DNA of 64,000 bases from Chitinophaga nivalis (lineage in GTDB: Bacteria; Bacteroidota; Bacteroidia; Chitinophagales; Chitinophagaceae), in the NCBI RefSeq assembly GCF_025989125.1, contig NZ_JAPDNR010000001.1, positions 1 through 64,000 on the forward strand. Reading direction: 5' to 3'. Positions 43,955 to 52,430 of this stretch are shown here, one piece after another. Positions within the stretch are counted from its first letter, which is position 1. Each line of letters begins with the position of its first letter. The translations under genes were made by a program, and so were the position numbers. The notes under the pieces are model-generated. The model was not told the DNA's origin. It was given only the letters and a program-made list of their open reading frames with translations, and did not search any database.

Positions 43955-44416
43955 TTATGCTTCTGTACCTTCTCCTTCTGCCGGAGCCTGGTTAGCCGGA
44001 GCTGGAGTATCTTCCACTTTTCTTACGATTGGTGCAGCTACTCTTGCTTTTTTGTGACCATCCCGACGGGCAGAAACTTTTTGTTCGTGTTCAGCCTGCC
44101 ATTGAGCAAACTTCTGGTAAGCAGTAGGCTCATCGAACAGGTTCAATGTCACACCTCTTAACAGGTGTTTCAGATACAATACACCTTTGAAAGACAGGAT
44201 TCTTCTAACAGTGTCGGTAGGTTGTGCACCTTTCTGCAACCAACGTAATGCTTTCTCAGTATCAATGTTGATGGAAGCCGGAACTGTTAAAGGATTGTAA
44301 GTACCAATTTTCTGGATGAATTTACCATCTCTTGGTGCGCGTGCGTCGGCTACTACGATAAAATAGAAAGGCCTCTTCTTTGCGCCATGTCTCTGCAGTC
44401 TGATTTTTACTGGCAT
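43955..44416 (-). CDS. rpsP: 30S ribosomal protein S16, with C-terminal extension
   Basis: VKIRLQRHGAKKRPFYFIVV and ADARAPRDGKFIQKIGTYNP are the S16 N-terminus. The conserved domain ends near residue 85, and about 65 further residues form a basic then Pro/Ala/Glu-rich tail (ending PAEGEGTEA). Long-tailed S16 proteins are usual in Bacteroidota. A strong promoter lies just upstream. It is the first gene of the rpsP-rimM-trmD-rplS series. Confidence 0.97.
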   Translation of the reverse strand: MPVKIRLQRHGAKKRPFYFIVVADARAPRDGKFIQKIGTYNPLTVPASINIDTEKALRWLQKGAQPTDTVRRILSFKGVLYLKHLLRGVTLNLFDEPTAYQKFAQWQAEHEQKVSARRDGHKKARVAAPIVRKVEDTPAPANQAPAEGEGTEA

Positions 44417-44469
44417 AAATAAGTCGAGTTATTTTTTGCGAGTTAGGAAATATTGTTTAATTAGGGATG

Positions 44470-44500
44470 CAAATGTAATCAGTAAGTTGATATTTGCAAA
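44470..44500 (-). promoter_or_regulatory. Promoter of rpsP
   Basis: TTTG (44500-44497), a 19-nt spacer and TACATTTG (44477-44470) on the minus strand match the consensus exactly. The leader to the rpsP ATG is about 45 nt. Confidence 0.85.
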
Positions 44501-44524
44501 AAAAATTTATATACGCCTGAATTA

Positions 44525-45850
44525 TTATCGCATCATACCTTTCAAACCCTTGCCACCAGCGCCAAACTTATTCATCATTTTCATCATCTGGCGCATCTGT
44601 TCGAATTGCTTCATGAACTGGTTCACGTCCTGAATATCCTTACCGGAACCCTTTGCAATACGTTTGCGGCGGCTTCCGTCGATGATATCGGGGTTACCGC
44701 GTTCTGCTGCGGTCATGGAGTTGATCATGGCTTCAATGCCCTTAAAAGCATCATCGCTGATATCCAGGTCTTTTACCGCTTTACCTACTCCGGGAATCAT
44801 CCCCATCAGATCTTTCAGGTTACCCATTTTCTTGATCTGTTGCAGTTGTTCCTTGAAGTCGTCAAAGTCGAATTGGTTCTGGCGGATCTTTTTCTCCAGT
44901 TTTTTCGCCTGTTCTTCATCGAACTGAGCCTGCGCGCGTTCTACCAGGGTGGTAATATCTCCCATCCCCAGGATACGCTGTGCCATACGTTCGGGGTAAA
45001 ACACATCGAGCGTATCCATCTTTTCGCCCATGCTCACGAACTTGATGGGCTTTTCAACGGTGTATTGGATGGTCAGCGCCGCACCACCACGGGTATCACC
45101 ATCCAGTTTGGTCAGTACCACACCGGTGAAGTCCAGCCGTTCGTTGAACGCTTTGGCGGTGTTCACCGCATCCTGGCCCGTCATGGAGTCTACCACGAAG
45201 AGGATCTCCTGCGGTTTTACCGCTGCCTTCACATTGGCTACCTCGGTCATCATCTGCTCGTCTACCGCGAGGCGGCCGGCCGTATCGATGATGATGATGT
45301 TGTATCCCTGTGCTTTGGCATGTTTGATCGCATTTTCAGCAATCTGTACGGCATTTTTATTTTCAGGTTCGCTGTACACCTCTACGCCGATCTGCTCTCC
45401 CAGCACTTTCAGCTGGTCAATCGCAGCCGGACGATAGATATCGGCAGCTACCAGTAAAGGTTTCTTTGATTTTTTGGTTTTCAGGAAGTTGGCCAGCTTA
45501 CCGGAAAAGGTTGTTTTACCGGAACCTTGCAAACCAGCTATCAGCACAACCGTCGGATTGGTTTTGATATCGAATTCAGCTTCGGTACCACCCATCAGTT
45601 CCGCCAGTTCGTCTTTAACGATTTTTACCATCAGCTGACCCGGGGAAATGGAAGTCAATACCTTCTCACCCAGCGCTTTATCCTTTACCTTATCAGTAAA
45701 TTCCTTGGCAATTTTATAGTTCACATCCGCATCCACCAGTGCACGACGGATTTCTTTTACGGTGGTTGCTATATTTATTTCGGAAATGCGGCCTTCCCCT
45801 TTAAGTTGCTTAAACGCGGAATCGAGCCTCTCTGATAATGATTCAAACAT
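44525..45850 (-). CDS. ffh: Signal recognition particle protein Ffh
   Basis: Ffh binds signal sequences of nascent membrane proteins. The N-domain is followed by a GTPase G-domain with GLQGSGKTTFSGKLA (P-loop), DTAGRLAVDEQMM and TKLDGDTRGGAAL. The Met-rich M-domain has GSGKDIQDVNQFMKQFEQMR and a C-terminal MRQMMKMMNKFG run. The length is 441 residues, as expected. A TACTTTTG -7 box (45880-45873) lies 23 bp before the start. The ffh stop is upstream of rpsP's own promoter. Confidence 0.97.
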   Translation of the reverse strand: MFESLSERLDSAFKQLKGEGRISEINIATTVKEIRRALVDADVNYKIAKEFTDKVKDKALGEKVLTSISPGQLMVKIVKDELAELMGGTEAEFDIKTNPTVVLIAGLQGSGKTTFSGKLANFLKTKKSKKPLLVAADIYRPAAIDQLKVLGEQIGVEVYSEPENKNAVQIAENAIKHAKAQGYNIIIIDTAGRLAVDEQMMTEVANVKAAVKPQEILFVVDSMTGQDAVNTAKAFNERLDFTGVVLTKLDGDTRGGAALTIQYTVEKPIKFVSMGEKMDTLDVFYPERMAQRILGMGDITTLVERAQAQFDEEQAKKLEKKIRQNQFDFDDFKEQLQQIKKMGNLKDLMGMIPGVGKAVKDLDISDDAFKGIEAMINSMTAAERGNPDIIDGSRRKRIAKGSGKDIQDVNQFMKQFEQMRQMMKMMNKFGAGGKGLKGMMR

Positions 45851-45872
45851 TGTCGGTTATTTAAACGGATTG

Positions 45873-45880
45873 CAAAAGTA
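45873..45880 (-). promoter_or_regulatory. -7 element of the ffh promoter
   Basis: TACTTTTG (45880-45873) matches TAnnTTTG on the minus strand. The -33 site is only loosely conserved (TTCT at an 18-nt spacing). Confidence 0.5.
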
Positions 45881-45960
45881 TAGTTTTTGGCTGAAAGCAG
45901 AAAGAGAACCTGGGAATTACCGCCAGACAAGCAAAGATTAGCGTCCGGACGGAGATCGCG

Positions 45961-46016
45961 TAAAAAAACAAAGCGAAGGGGAAGCTTTGTGTATACTTCC
46001 TTCTTCGCTCTGTTTT
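45961..46016 (-). terminator. Terminator of the primary sigma factor gene
   Basis: AAAACAAAGCGAAGGGGAAG (45965-45984) pairs with CTTCC(N2)CTTCGCTCTGTTTT (to 46016) with small mismatches. U7 follows in the minus-strand transcript. It starts 51 bp after the sigma factor stop. Confidence 0.8.
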
Positions 46017-46066
46017 AAATATTATGATTATAACTAATTCAATCAAGGACCTGTCTGCAGGCATGG

Positions 46067-46933
46067 CTATCCCAGGTAGTTGCGCAACAACTTGCTACGG
46101 GAAGTAGTTCTCAGCTTTGTAATAGCCTTGTCTTTGATCTGACGTACCCTTTCGCGGGTGAGGCCAAACTTCTCCCCGATATCTTCCAGCGACATGGGAT
46201 GTTCTACTGCAATACCAAAGTACAGCATGATTACATCTTTCTGACGGTCTGTTAAGGTGGAAAGGGAACGTTCTATTTCGCGGCGGAGTGAGTCGTGGTG
46301 ATCCAGTTCCTCATCTGCACTAACGGCATTCGGATTTTCGAGTACATCCAGGAGGGAATTATCTTCCCCATCTACAAACGGCGCATCCATGGATACGTGA
46401 CGGGCAGCTACACCCAGGGTAGCCTCTACTTCATCAGTATTGATTTCGAGGATGGTAGCCAGTTCGTCCGGAGAGGGTTCCCGTTCAAATTCCTGTTCCA
46501 GCTGGGAATAGGCTTTACTGATTTTGTTGCTCAATCCTACTTTGTTGAGTGGCAGCCTTACGATTCTGGACTGTTCGGCCAAAGCCTGCAGTATAGACTG
46601 GCGAATCCACCATACAGCGTAGGAAATGAATTTAAAACCACGCGTTTCATCAAAACGTTGAGCAGCTTTAATTAACCCCAGGTTGCCCTCATTGATCAGG
46701 TCACTGAGCGACAAGCCTTGGTTCTGATACTGTTTGGCAACGGATACCACAAAGCGCAAATTAGCTTTAGTCAGCTTTTCCAACGCTCTTTGATCGCCCT
46801 GCTTGATCCGGATAGCCAGGTTTACCTCTTCTTCCGGCGTAATTAAATCCACTTTCCCAATCTCCTGTAAATACTTTTCCAGGGACTGAGATTCCCTGTT
46901 GGTAATGGATTTAGTGATTTTAAGTTGGCGCAT
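46067..46933 (-). CDS. rpoD: Primary RNA polymerase sigma factor (sigma-70, RpoD/SigA)
   Basis: The start MRQLKITKSITNRES is characteristic of the Bacteroidota housekeeping sigma factor. Region 1.2 to 2 contains SLEKYLQEIGKVDLITPEEE, NLRFVVSVAKQYQNQGL and region 2.4 FKFISYAVWWIRQSILQALA. Region 4 has SLEDIGEKFGLTRERVRQI, the -33 recognition helix. With about 288 residues it lacks the long region 1.1 of E. coli RpoD, as is normal in this phylum. The ATG at 46933 fits homologues; 46939 is possible. Upstream promoters in the window fit the recognition site of this sigma factor. Confidence 0.95.
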   Translation of the reverse strand: MRQLKITKSITNRESQSLEKYLQEIGKVDLITPEEEVNLAIRIKQGDQRALEKLTKANLRFVVSVAKQYQNQGLSLSDLINEGNLGLIKAAQRFDETRGFKFISYAVWWIRQSILQALAEQSRIVRLPLNKVGLSNKISKAYSQLEQEFEREPSPDELATILEINTDEVEATLGVAARHVSMDAPFVDGEDNSLLDVLENPNAVSADEELDHHDSLRREIERSLSTLTDRQKDVIMLYFGIAVEHPMSLEDIGEKFGLTRERVRQIKDKAITKLRTTSRSKLLRNYLG

Positions 46934-46992
46934 TGACATAGAGTCGGAACAGTTACAGGTTAAGAAAAAGTTAAGATTTGATGAATGCCTGA

Positions 46993-47023
46993 CAAAAATA
47001 ACTTTTTTTAGATAGCTCCCAAA
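46993..47023 (-). promoter_or_regulatory. Promoter of the primary sigma factor gene
   Basis: TTTG (47023-47020), a 19-nt spacer and TATTTTTG (47000-46993) on the minus strand match the consensus. The sigma factor would thus read its own promoter. Confidence 0.8.
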
Positions 47024-47231
47024 AAAAATCTGGTGTTTTTAAATCATTTCCAAATAAAATCGATTGATCATTAAGCACTTGTAAATTTTACATAAAAACA
47101 GCCACTAGAGAGGGAAAAGCGGGAAAGTTTCCCTATATAGGCGCATCGCATTATGTTTTTCTCTAATAGTTATAGAAAAATTAAAGTGTATAAAGTTTTC
47201 TGAGATTCCTTAAAAAAAATCCGTAAATTAT
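47024..47231. other. AT-rich spacer between divergent sigma factor and START-like genes
   Basis: No gene is seen. The region is AT-rich and includes a short GGGAAAGTTTCCC palindrome near 47122-47134. The divergent promoters lie at its two ends. Confidence 0.5.
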
Positions 47232-47261
47232 TTTGACAGAATAAAATATTTTCTATAATTG
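47232..47261 (+). promoter_or_regulatory. Promoter of the START-like gene
   Basis: TTTG (47232-47235), an 18-nt spacer and TATAATTG (47254-47261) fit the Bacteroidota consensus with one mismatch. The same stretch also reads TTGACA...TATAAT-like. The start codon is about 37 bp further on. Confidence 0.6.
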
Positions 47262-47297
47262 CAACTGGATGATATTGATTTACTAATTATTTGAGAG

Positions 47298-47678
47298 ATG
47301 TCAAAGAAAGTGCTATATGAGTTAGAATTTCCGGTAAGGTGCTCACCCGGTATCCTGTATGAATTCTTGTCTACGCCCGCCGGATTGCAGGAGTGGTTCG
47401 CGGATAAAGTCGACTTCAGGGATAATGTTTTTTCCTTTTCCTGGAATGGCACTGCGGAGGAAGCTGAAGTACTGGAACAGGCTGAAGATGAATTCATCCG
47501 GCTTCATTGGACACATGCCCCCAAAGAAGAATATTTTGAGTTCCGCATACAAATTTCTGAAGTAACGAACGAAACCATCCTGGTGGTGAAAGACTTCGCA
47601 GAAAAGAAGGAAATCAAGGACCAAAGCCAGCTATGGGAATACCAGGTAAAAGACCTCTTCCATCGCATCGGGAACTAA
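47298..47678 (+). CDS. START-like domain protein (AHSA1-type)
   Basis: A 126-residue soluble protein. ELEFPVRCSPGILYEFLSTP and GLQEWFADKVDFRDNVFSFSW are the start of the helix-grip fold, and ETILVVKDFAEKKE is a following strand. It belongs to the START-like family seen across Bacteroidota, of unknown role but able to bind hydrophobic ligands in relatives. It ends 4 bp into the convergent gene at 47675. Confidence 0.8.
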   Translation: MSKKVLYELEFPVRCSPGILYEFLSTPAGLQEWFADKVDFRDNVFSFSWNGTAEEAEVLEQAEDEFIRLHWTHAPKEEYFEFRIQISEVTNETILVVKDFAEKKEIKDQSQLWEYQVKDLFHRIGN

Positions 47679-48292
47679 TTGCAACGTTTAACATGCAGCA
47701 AACTGAGCAGGGCTGCATAAGCCTCCGCTATTGCTGTTATTATTTCTCCCCATTGCTCCAGTGCAAAAGGTTTTGCCAGTTTAATGAAATCATGCCGGCC
47801 AACTAATCGTTTCCAGTCTTCAAAAGTCATTTCGCCTATGAGGGAATAGTTTCCATTTTCGAAATCATGCTCCCAGGGATCTTCCTGCACGTATACCTGA
47901 AACCCAGCCAAGGCCAGTTTTTCGTAACCGTTCACCAAAGCATCGCTGAAACGGACCTTTACCGTACCTGCCAGGTGCAGCGTACAACTAAAGTAATGCC
48001 CCCACCAGAACATCGTTCTGAAGGCAAATACAGCCGATTTATTGAAGTACCGCGGATAATCCAGCATTACCCAGGGCAGCTGTTTATACTGCTCTCCCTT
48101 CGAAATCTTACCTCCCTGTAACACCCACTCCGGATCAAAGGGAAAGTCAGTGGTCCGGTCATAAGCAGCCAACACTTCCTGTAACTGTCCCATCAACCCC
48201 ATTACTTTGTCTATTGCGCTGTTTTTCAGCTCAATAACTGTCGGGCTGGACACAATGGCAGCTTCTGCTGGCGTCAAACAAAAATTTTCCAT
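47675..48292 (-). CDS. Uncharacterised 205-residue protein
   Basis: A cytoplasmic protein without signal peptide. FPFDPEWVLQGGKISKGEQY and QLPWVMLDYPRYFNKSAVFA are well-formed stretches; FRTMFWWGHYFSCTLHLAG is aromatic-rich. The C-terminal part is helical. The 3' end overlaps the convergent START-like gene by 4 bp. I do not recognise a named family, though the composition is that of a normal coding gene. Confidence 0.65.
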   Translation of the reverse strand: MENFCLTPAEAAIVSSPTVIELKNSAIDKVMGLMGQLQEVLAAYDRTTDFPFDPEWVLQGGKISKGEQYKQLPWVMLDYPRYFNKSAVFAFRTMFWWGHYFSCTLHLAGTVKVRFSDALVNGYEKLALAGFQVYVQEDPWEHDFENGNYSLIGEMTFEDWKRLVGRHDFIKLAKPFALEQWGEIITAIAEAYAALLSLLHVKRCN

Positions 48293-48459
48293 ATAATTTA
48301 ACGGTATTTTCAGGTGCTACTTACCATAGCTTTGTGAAATCATACTAACTTTACGGTTTAGTAGCTTTCCGATACTTTGCATATTTGTGAATAACCAAAC
48401 GTTTAATCAGCAAAGTATACGAATATCGGGATTCCCATTTTTTTAATATAGCATTATCA

Positions 48460-49899
48460 GTGAAAAAACTCGACAAACTAATCATAAAAACTTTTCTGGG
48501 CCCCTTCGTTGCCACCTTCTTCGTAACCTTATTTGTACTGGTAATGCAGTTTCTCTGGAAGTACGTAGATGACCTGGTAGGTAAAGGCCTGGATACCGGC
48601 GTAATTATCCAGCTGATAGCCTATACCAGCGCCACCCTGGTAACGCTGGCGCTGCCACTGGCCGTGCTGCTTTCGTCTATCATGACTTTTGGTAACCTCG
48701 GGGAAAGTTTTGAACTGGTAGCGCTTAAATCTTCCGGTATCTCGCTGCTGCGTTTTATCCGCCCCCTGCTCTTCGTGTGCAGTATCATTGGCGTGCTGGC
48801 CTTTCTGTTTGCCAACTACGTGATTCCCGTAGCCAACCTGCAGGCCAAATCCCTGCTCTACGATATCACCAATTCCAAACCGGCATTTAACATCAAAGCC
48901 GGCGTTTTTTATCGCGATATTCCCAATTATACCATCAAGGTAGCCCAGAAAGATAAAGATAATCAGACCATTCATCAGGTGATGATATTTGACAATACTG
49001 CCGGCAGCGGCGGCGACAAAATTATCCTCGCCGAAAAAGGCCAGATGGTACTGACCGCCAACAAACGCTTTCTCTATTTCATCCTGGAAAATGGCTGGAG
49101 ATATGAAGAACGCGGCAACCGGGGCTACACGGTTCCCGGCGACATGATAAGACTGGGCTTTAAAAAATACAGTAAGGCCTTTGACCTCAGCTCTTTCGCC
49201 TTCAACCGGCTGAACATGGACCTCTTTGCTTCCAACCAGCAGATGCTGAATGTACGCCAGCTGGATGTAGCCATCGATTCTCTCCAGAAGGTAGAAGCGC
49301 AATACAGTAAAACCGTTAATTCGTACGTGAGTACACGTTACCCATTCTATCGCTGGAAAGACACCGGTTGGGTAGCTACTGCCCCACCCCTGAAAACAAA
49401 AAACTTTGCCTCCGTCGTTCCTGAAAAGCACCTGCGCGCTGTAGTGGAAAGAGCAGAACAAAGTATCCGTGAAACCCAAAGTTCCCTGGAAAGTCCCACC
49501 CTGGAATTTGAAGACAAACACAATTCCATTCTCATGCACAAAGTAGAATGGCAACGTAAATTTACCCTCGCAGCGGCCTGCGTGGTGATGTTCCTCATTG
49601 GCGCCCCACTCGGCTCTATTATACGCAAAGGAGGCCTCGGTACACCATTGGTATTCGCGGTTATTTTCTTTGTAATTTTTAACGTGTTTTTCATGATTGG
49701 CGAAAAAATGGCCAGAAGCGGCGTGATGATGACCTGGTCGGGGATGTGGCTCTCAAACATAGTGCTGCTGCCGATTGCCGCTTTTTTAATTTATAAAGCC
49801 ATGAATGATTCACAACTTTTTAATAAAGAGTATTATTTTCGTAGTATACAGAAAATGAAAAAGTTCTTGCAACGATTCAAGAAACAACCTACAATTTAA
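48460..49899 (+). CDS. LptF/LptG (YjgP/YjgQ) family permease
   Basis: LptF/G subunits of the LPS transport ABC complex extract lipopolysaccharide from the inner membrane. The N-terminus KLDKLIIKTFLGPFVATFFV begins a membrane helix, and SFELVALKSSGISLLRFIRP is the family signature between helices 2 and 3. A periplasmic domain follows, then three C-terminal helices beginning KFTLAAACVVMFLIGAPLGS with the IRKGG motif. It starts with GTG at 48460; no ATG is placed better. A PAP2 phosphatase gene follows 12 bp after the stop. Confidence 0.9.
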   Translation: MKKLDKLIIKTFLGPFVATFFVTLFVLVMQFLWKYVDDLVGKGLDTGVIIQLIAYTSATLVTLALPLAVLLSSIMTFGNLGESFELVALKSSGISLLRFIRPLLFVCSIIGVLAFLFANYVIPVANLQAKSLLYDITNSKPAFNIKAGVFYRDIPNYTIKVAQKDKDNQTIHQVMIFDNTAGSGGDKIILAEKGQMVLTANKRFLYFILENGWRYEERGNRGYTVPGDMIRLGFKKYSKAFDLSSFAFNRLNMDLFASNQQMLNVRQLDVAIDSLQKVEAQYSKTVNSYVSTRYPFYRWKDTGWVATAPPLKTKNFASVVPEKHLRAVVERAEQSIRETQSSLESPTLEFEDKHNSILMHKVEWQRKFTLAAACVVMFLIGAPLGSIIRKGGLGTPLVFAVIFFVIFNVFFMIGEKMARSGVMMTWSGMWLSNIVLLPIAAFLIYKAMNDSQLFNKEYYFRSIQKMKKFLQRFKKQPTI

Positions 49900-49911
49900 A
49901 AACGTACAGAA

Positions 49912-50589
49912 TTGAAAACGCTGTTTACACTGTTCAGAAATAATCTTTATTTCTTCCTGCCCTTTCTGCTATGGCTTGCAGTGGGCGGGGTGTTGCTGGC
50001 AACCCACAGCCAAAGGGATTTATTCCTGAGCATCAACGGAGAACACTCCCACTGGGGAGATGTAATTGTGACCGGGTTAACTTACCTCGGTGATGGAATT
50101 ATGTTTGGCGTAGTGCTGTTCCTCATGCTGGTCACGCAAAGGTTCAGATTGTTCTTCATTGGACTGGCCGTATTACTGTTGGTTACCCTGATTGTACAGG
50201 TAGCCAAACATTATTTCAATGCGCCCAGACCCATTATCTTTTTCGGAGATGAAGCATCTACCCTGGTACATACCGTGAAATGGGTGACTGTTCATTCCAG
50301 CTGCAGCTTCCCTTCCGGTCACTCCTCTGCGGCATTTGGCATGTTCAGTTTCCTGGCGCTTATTTCCAGCAATAAAAAACTGGGTATCGTATTTGTGCTG
50401 CTGGCCTTACTGGCAGGCTATTCCCGTATATATCTGGCACAGCACTTTTTTGCAGATGTATATGTGGGCAGTATTATTGGCACACTTAGCACCATTATTG
50501 TATATGGTTTCTTTAAATTCCGGGATACCAAAGGATCCCCGGAGTTATGTAGGGAGGCTTTGCTGAAAGCAAATACCTCCGCTGTGTAG
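49912..50589 (+). CDS. PAP2 family membrane phosphatase
   Basis: A 225-residue protein with several membrane helices and the three PAP2 motifs: KHYFNAPRP (motif 1), CSFPSGHSSAAFG (motif 2), SRIYLAQHFFADVYVGSIIG (motif 3). It would dephosphorylate a lipid phosphate such as undecaprenyl pyrophosphate or phosphatidic acid. The start is TTG at 49912, 12 bp after the LptF/G stop, implying co-transcription. The downstream terminator precedes the glycosyltransferase gene. Confidence 0.88.
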   Translation: MKTLFTLFRNNLYFFLPFLLWLAVGGVLLATHSQRDLFLSINGEHSHWGDVIVTGLTYLGDGIMFGVVLFLMLVTQRFRLFFIGLAVLLLVTLIVQVAKHYFNAPRPIIFFGDEASTLVHTVKWVTVHSSCSFPSGHSSAAFGMFSFLALISSNKKLGIVFVLLALLAGYSRIYLAQHFFADVYVGSIIGTLSTIIVYGFFKFRDTKGSPELCREALLKANTSAV

Positions 50590-50620
50590 AGAATTCACAG
50601 GTATTAGAAATAGTTGAATG

Positions 50621-50670
50621 ACGGATTTGTGGGTAGATCTCCCGTATATCTACCTTACAAATCCGTTATT
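50621..50670 (+). terminator. Terminator after the PAP2 gene
   Basis: ACGGATTTGT(GG)GTAGAT pairs with ATCTAC(CTT)ACAAATCCGT over a 9-nt loop, 50621-50666, followed by TATTTATTA. Confidence 0.85.
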
Positions 50671-50713
50671 TATTATGGCTGGTCCTGTAGTGACAGATAT
50701 TTAAAAAGACGGA

Positions 50714-52348
50714 ATGAAATATTTATTGATTGCTTTGGTGGCTGCGTTGCTGTTCATACCTTTTCTGGGAGCTGTTCATTTGTTCGACTGGGATGAAATT
50801 AATTTTGCAGAAGCAGCCCGTGAAATGATTGTGTCGCACAACTATAGTCAGGTGCAGATTGACTTTAAACCCTTCTGGGAAAAACCGCCGTTGTTTATCT
50901 GGATGCAGGCGGGCAGTATGCTGTTATTTGGTGTCAACGAATTTGCAGCCCGTTTCCCGAATGCCATTATCGGTATCCTTACTTTATTGAGCTTGTATGG
51001 CATCGGCAAAAAATTATCAGATGATAAGTTGGGCTTATGGTGGGCATTGGTATATGCCGGATCCTGGCTGCCGCATTTTTATTTCAAGTCCGGTATTATT
51101 GATCCGGCATTTAACCTGTTTATTTTCGGAGCCGTTTATTTCGCCTATCGGATTGCCTTTAGCAACCAGCCGATGCGCATGGCCATTTTCAGCGGTACCA
51201 GCCTGGGTCTGGCTGTATTGACCAAAGGCCCCGTAGCCATACTGGTAGCACTACTCACCCTGCTGATCTATTGGATCTGGAATAAAGGTAAAACGGCGAT
51301 CCGGCCGGCGCATCTGGGGCTCATTGCCTTGTTTGCCAGTCTGACTACCCTGCTTTGGTTCGGATATGAAATCGCACTGCATGGCTGGTGGTTCGTGAAC
51401 GAATTCATTATCTACCAGATCCGGCTGTTAACCACAGCTGATGCCGGTCATGGCGGTCCGTTCTTCTATCATTGGATTGTGTTGCTGATCGGATGTTTTC
51501 CTGCCAGCACCTTCCTCTTCACAGCTTTTGAAGGCAGAAAAAAATCTATCTACCAGACGCCGCCCGCTCCTGAAATCAAGGATTTCAAAGTGTGGATGTG
51601 GGTATTATTCTGGGTGGTGCTGATCCTGTTTTCGCTGGTGAAAACCAAAATTGTGCATTACTCTTCGCTTTGTTACTTCCCGTTGTCTTTCCTGGCAGCA
51701 TATCAGATCAACAAGTTATCAAGAGGTCGGCTGCGCCTGCGTGGCTGGCACATCGCCCTGTTGCTGGTAACCGGTTTACTGATAGGCAGCGCGCTTGTTT
51801 TGTTGCCGGTAGCTGGTATATATAAACACCTGCTCATTCCTCACATCGGGGATGCATTTGCAGTGGGCAACCTGCAGGCAGATGTATCGTGGGCACCTGG
51901 AGAAATGGCCTACGGTATCGCCTATATGATATTAATACTGGTGAGTGCGGGTCTGCTGCTACGCCGCAAAATTACAGGAGGGTTGTTATGTCTTTTCATC
52001 AGTACTATTCTGATGATTCAGGTAACAGTCGTACATTTTGTGCCGAAGATAGAACGGTATTCACAGGGAGCTGCCATTGATTTCTTCCGTTCTCTGCAGG
52101 GGAAAGATGTTTATGTGAAAGCACTCGACTATCATAGTTATGCCCAGCATTTTTATACCCGGGAACTTCCTCCTGCCAATCCGCAGTATTACCAGACCGA
52201 TTGGTTACTGAATGGTGCAGTGGATAAGCCGGTATATTTCATCTGCCGTATTACAGACAGTGCGCCTTACCGTCAACATCCCAACCTCGAAGTCATCGGG
52301 GAAAAGAATGGGTTTGTATTTTTAAAACGCCGTACGGTACAGCCGTAA
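50714..52348 (+). CDS. Glycosyltransferase family 39 (ArnT-like) membrane protein
   Basis: A 544-residue polytopic protein. The first loop has FDWDEINFAEAAREM, the acidic DxDE-type motif of GT-C lipid-linked sugar transferases such as ArnT and PMT. EKPPLFIWMQAGSM and AARFPNAIIGILTLL also fit. Multiple helices follow; the C-terminal ~130 residues are soluble and probably periplasmic. Such enzymes attach a sugar from a polyprenyl donor to lipid A or protein. The acceptor here is unknown. It follows the PAP2 gene, which could recycle the lipid carrier. Confidence 0.85.
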   Translation: MKYLLIALVAALLFIPFLGAVHLFDWDEINFAEAAREMIVSHNYSQVQIDFKPFWEKPPLFIWMQAGSMLLFGVNEFAARFPNAIIGILTLLSLYGIGKKLSDDKLGLWWALVYAGSWLPHFYFKSGIIDPAFNLFIFGAVYFAYRIAFSNQPMRMAIFSGTSLGLAVLTKGPVAILVALLTLLIYWIWNKGKTAIRPAHLGLIALFASLTTLLWFGYEIALHGWWFVNEFIIYQIRLLTTADAGHGGPFFYHWIVLLIGCFPASTFLFTAFEGRKKSIYQTPPAPEIKDFKVWMWVLFWVVLILFSLVKTKIVHYSSLCYFPLSFLAAYQINKLSRGRLRLRGWHIALLLVTGLLIGSALVLLPVAGIYKHLLIPHIGDAFAVGNLQADVSWAPGEMAYGIAYMILILVSAGLLLRRKITGGLLCLFISTILMIQVTVVHFVPKIERYSQGAAIDFFRSLQGKDVYVKALDYHSYAQHFYTRELPPANPQYYQTDWLLNGAVDKPVYFICRITDSAPYRQHPNLEVIGEKNGFVFLKRRTVQP

Positions 52349-52351
52349 TGT

Positions 52352-52411
52352 CAAAAAAAATGCATGATGCCGCAGGTGGTGGGTTTCCGCCTATACCTGT
52401 GGCATCATGCA
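52352..52411 (-). terminator. Terminator shared by the glycosyltransferase and SOD genes
   Basis: TGCATGATGCCGCAGGT (52361-52377) pairs with ACCTGTGGCATCATGCA (52395-52411) with one mismatch. An A8 run on the plus strand makes U8 in the minus-strand transcript. It separates the two convergent genes. Confidence 0.88.
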
Positions 52412-52430
52412 GTTATCATGTAAGACCATC

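Noticed and set aside
48529..49554. 341-residue minus-strand ORF inside the LptF/G gene
   Set aside because: It is antisense to the permease and has shadow-like composition.
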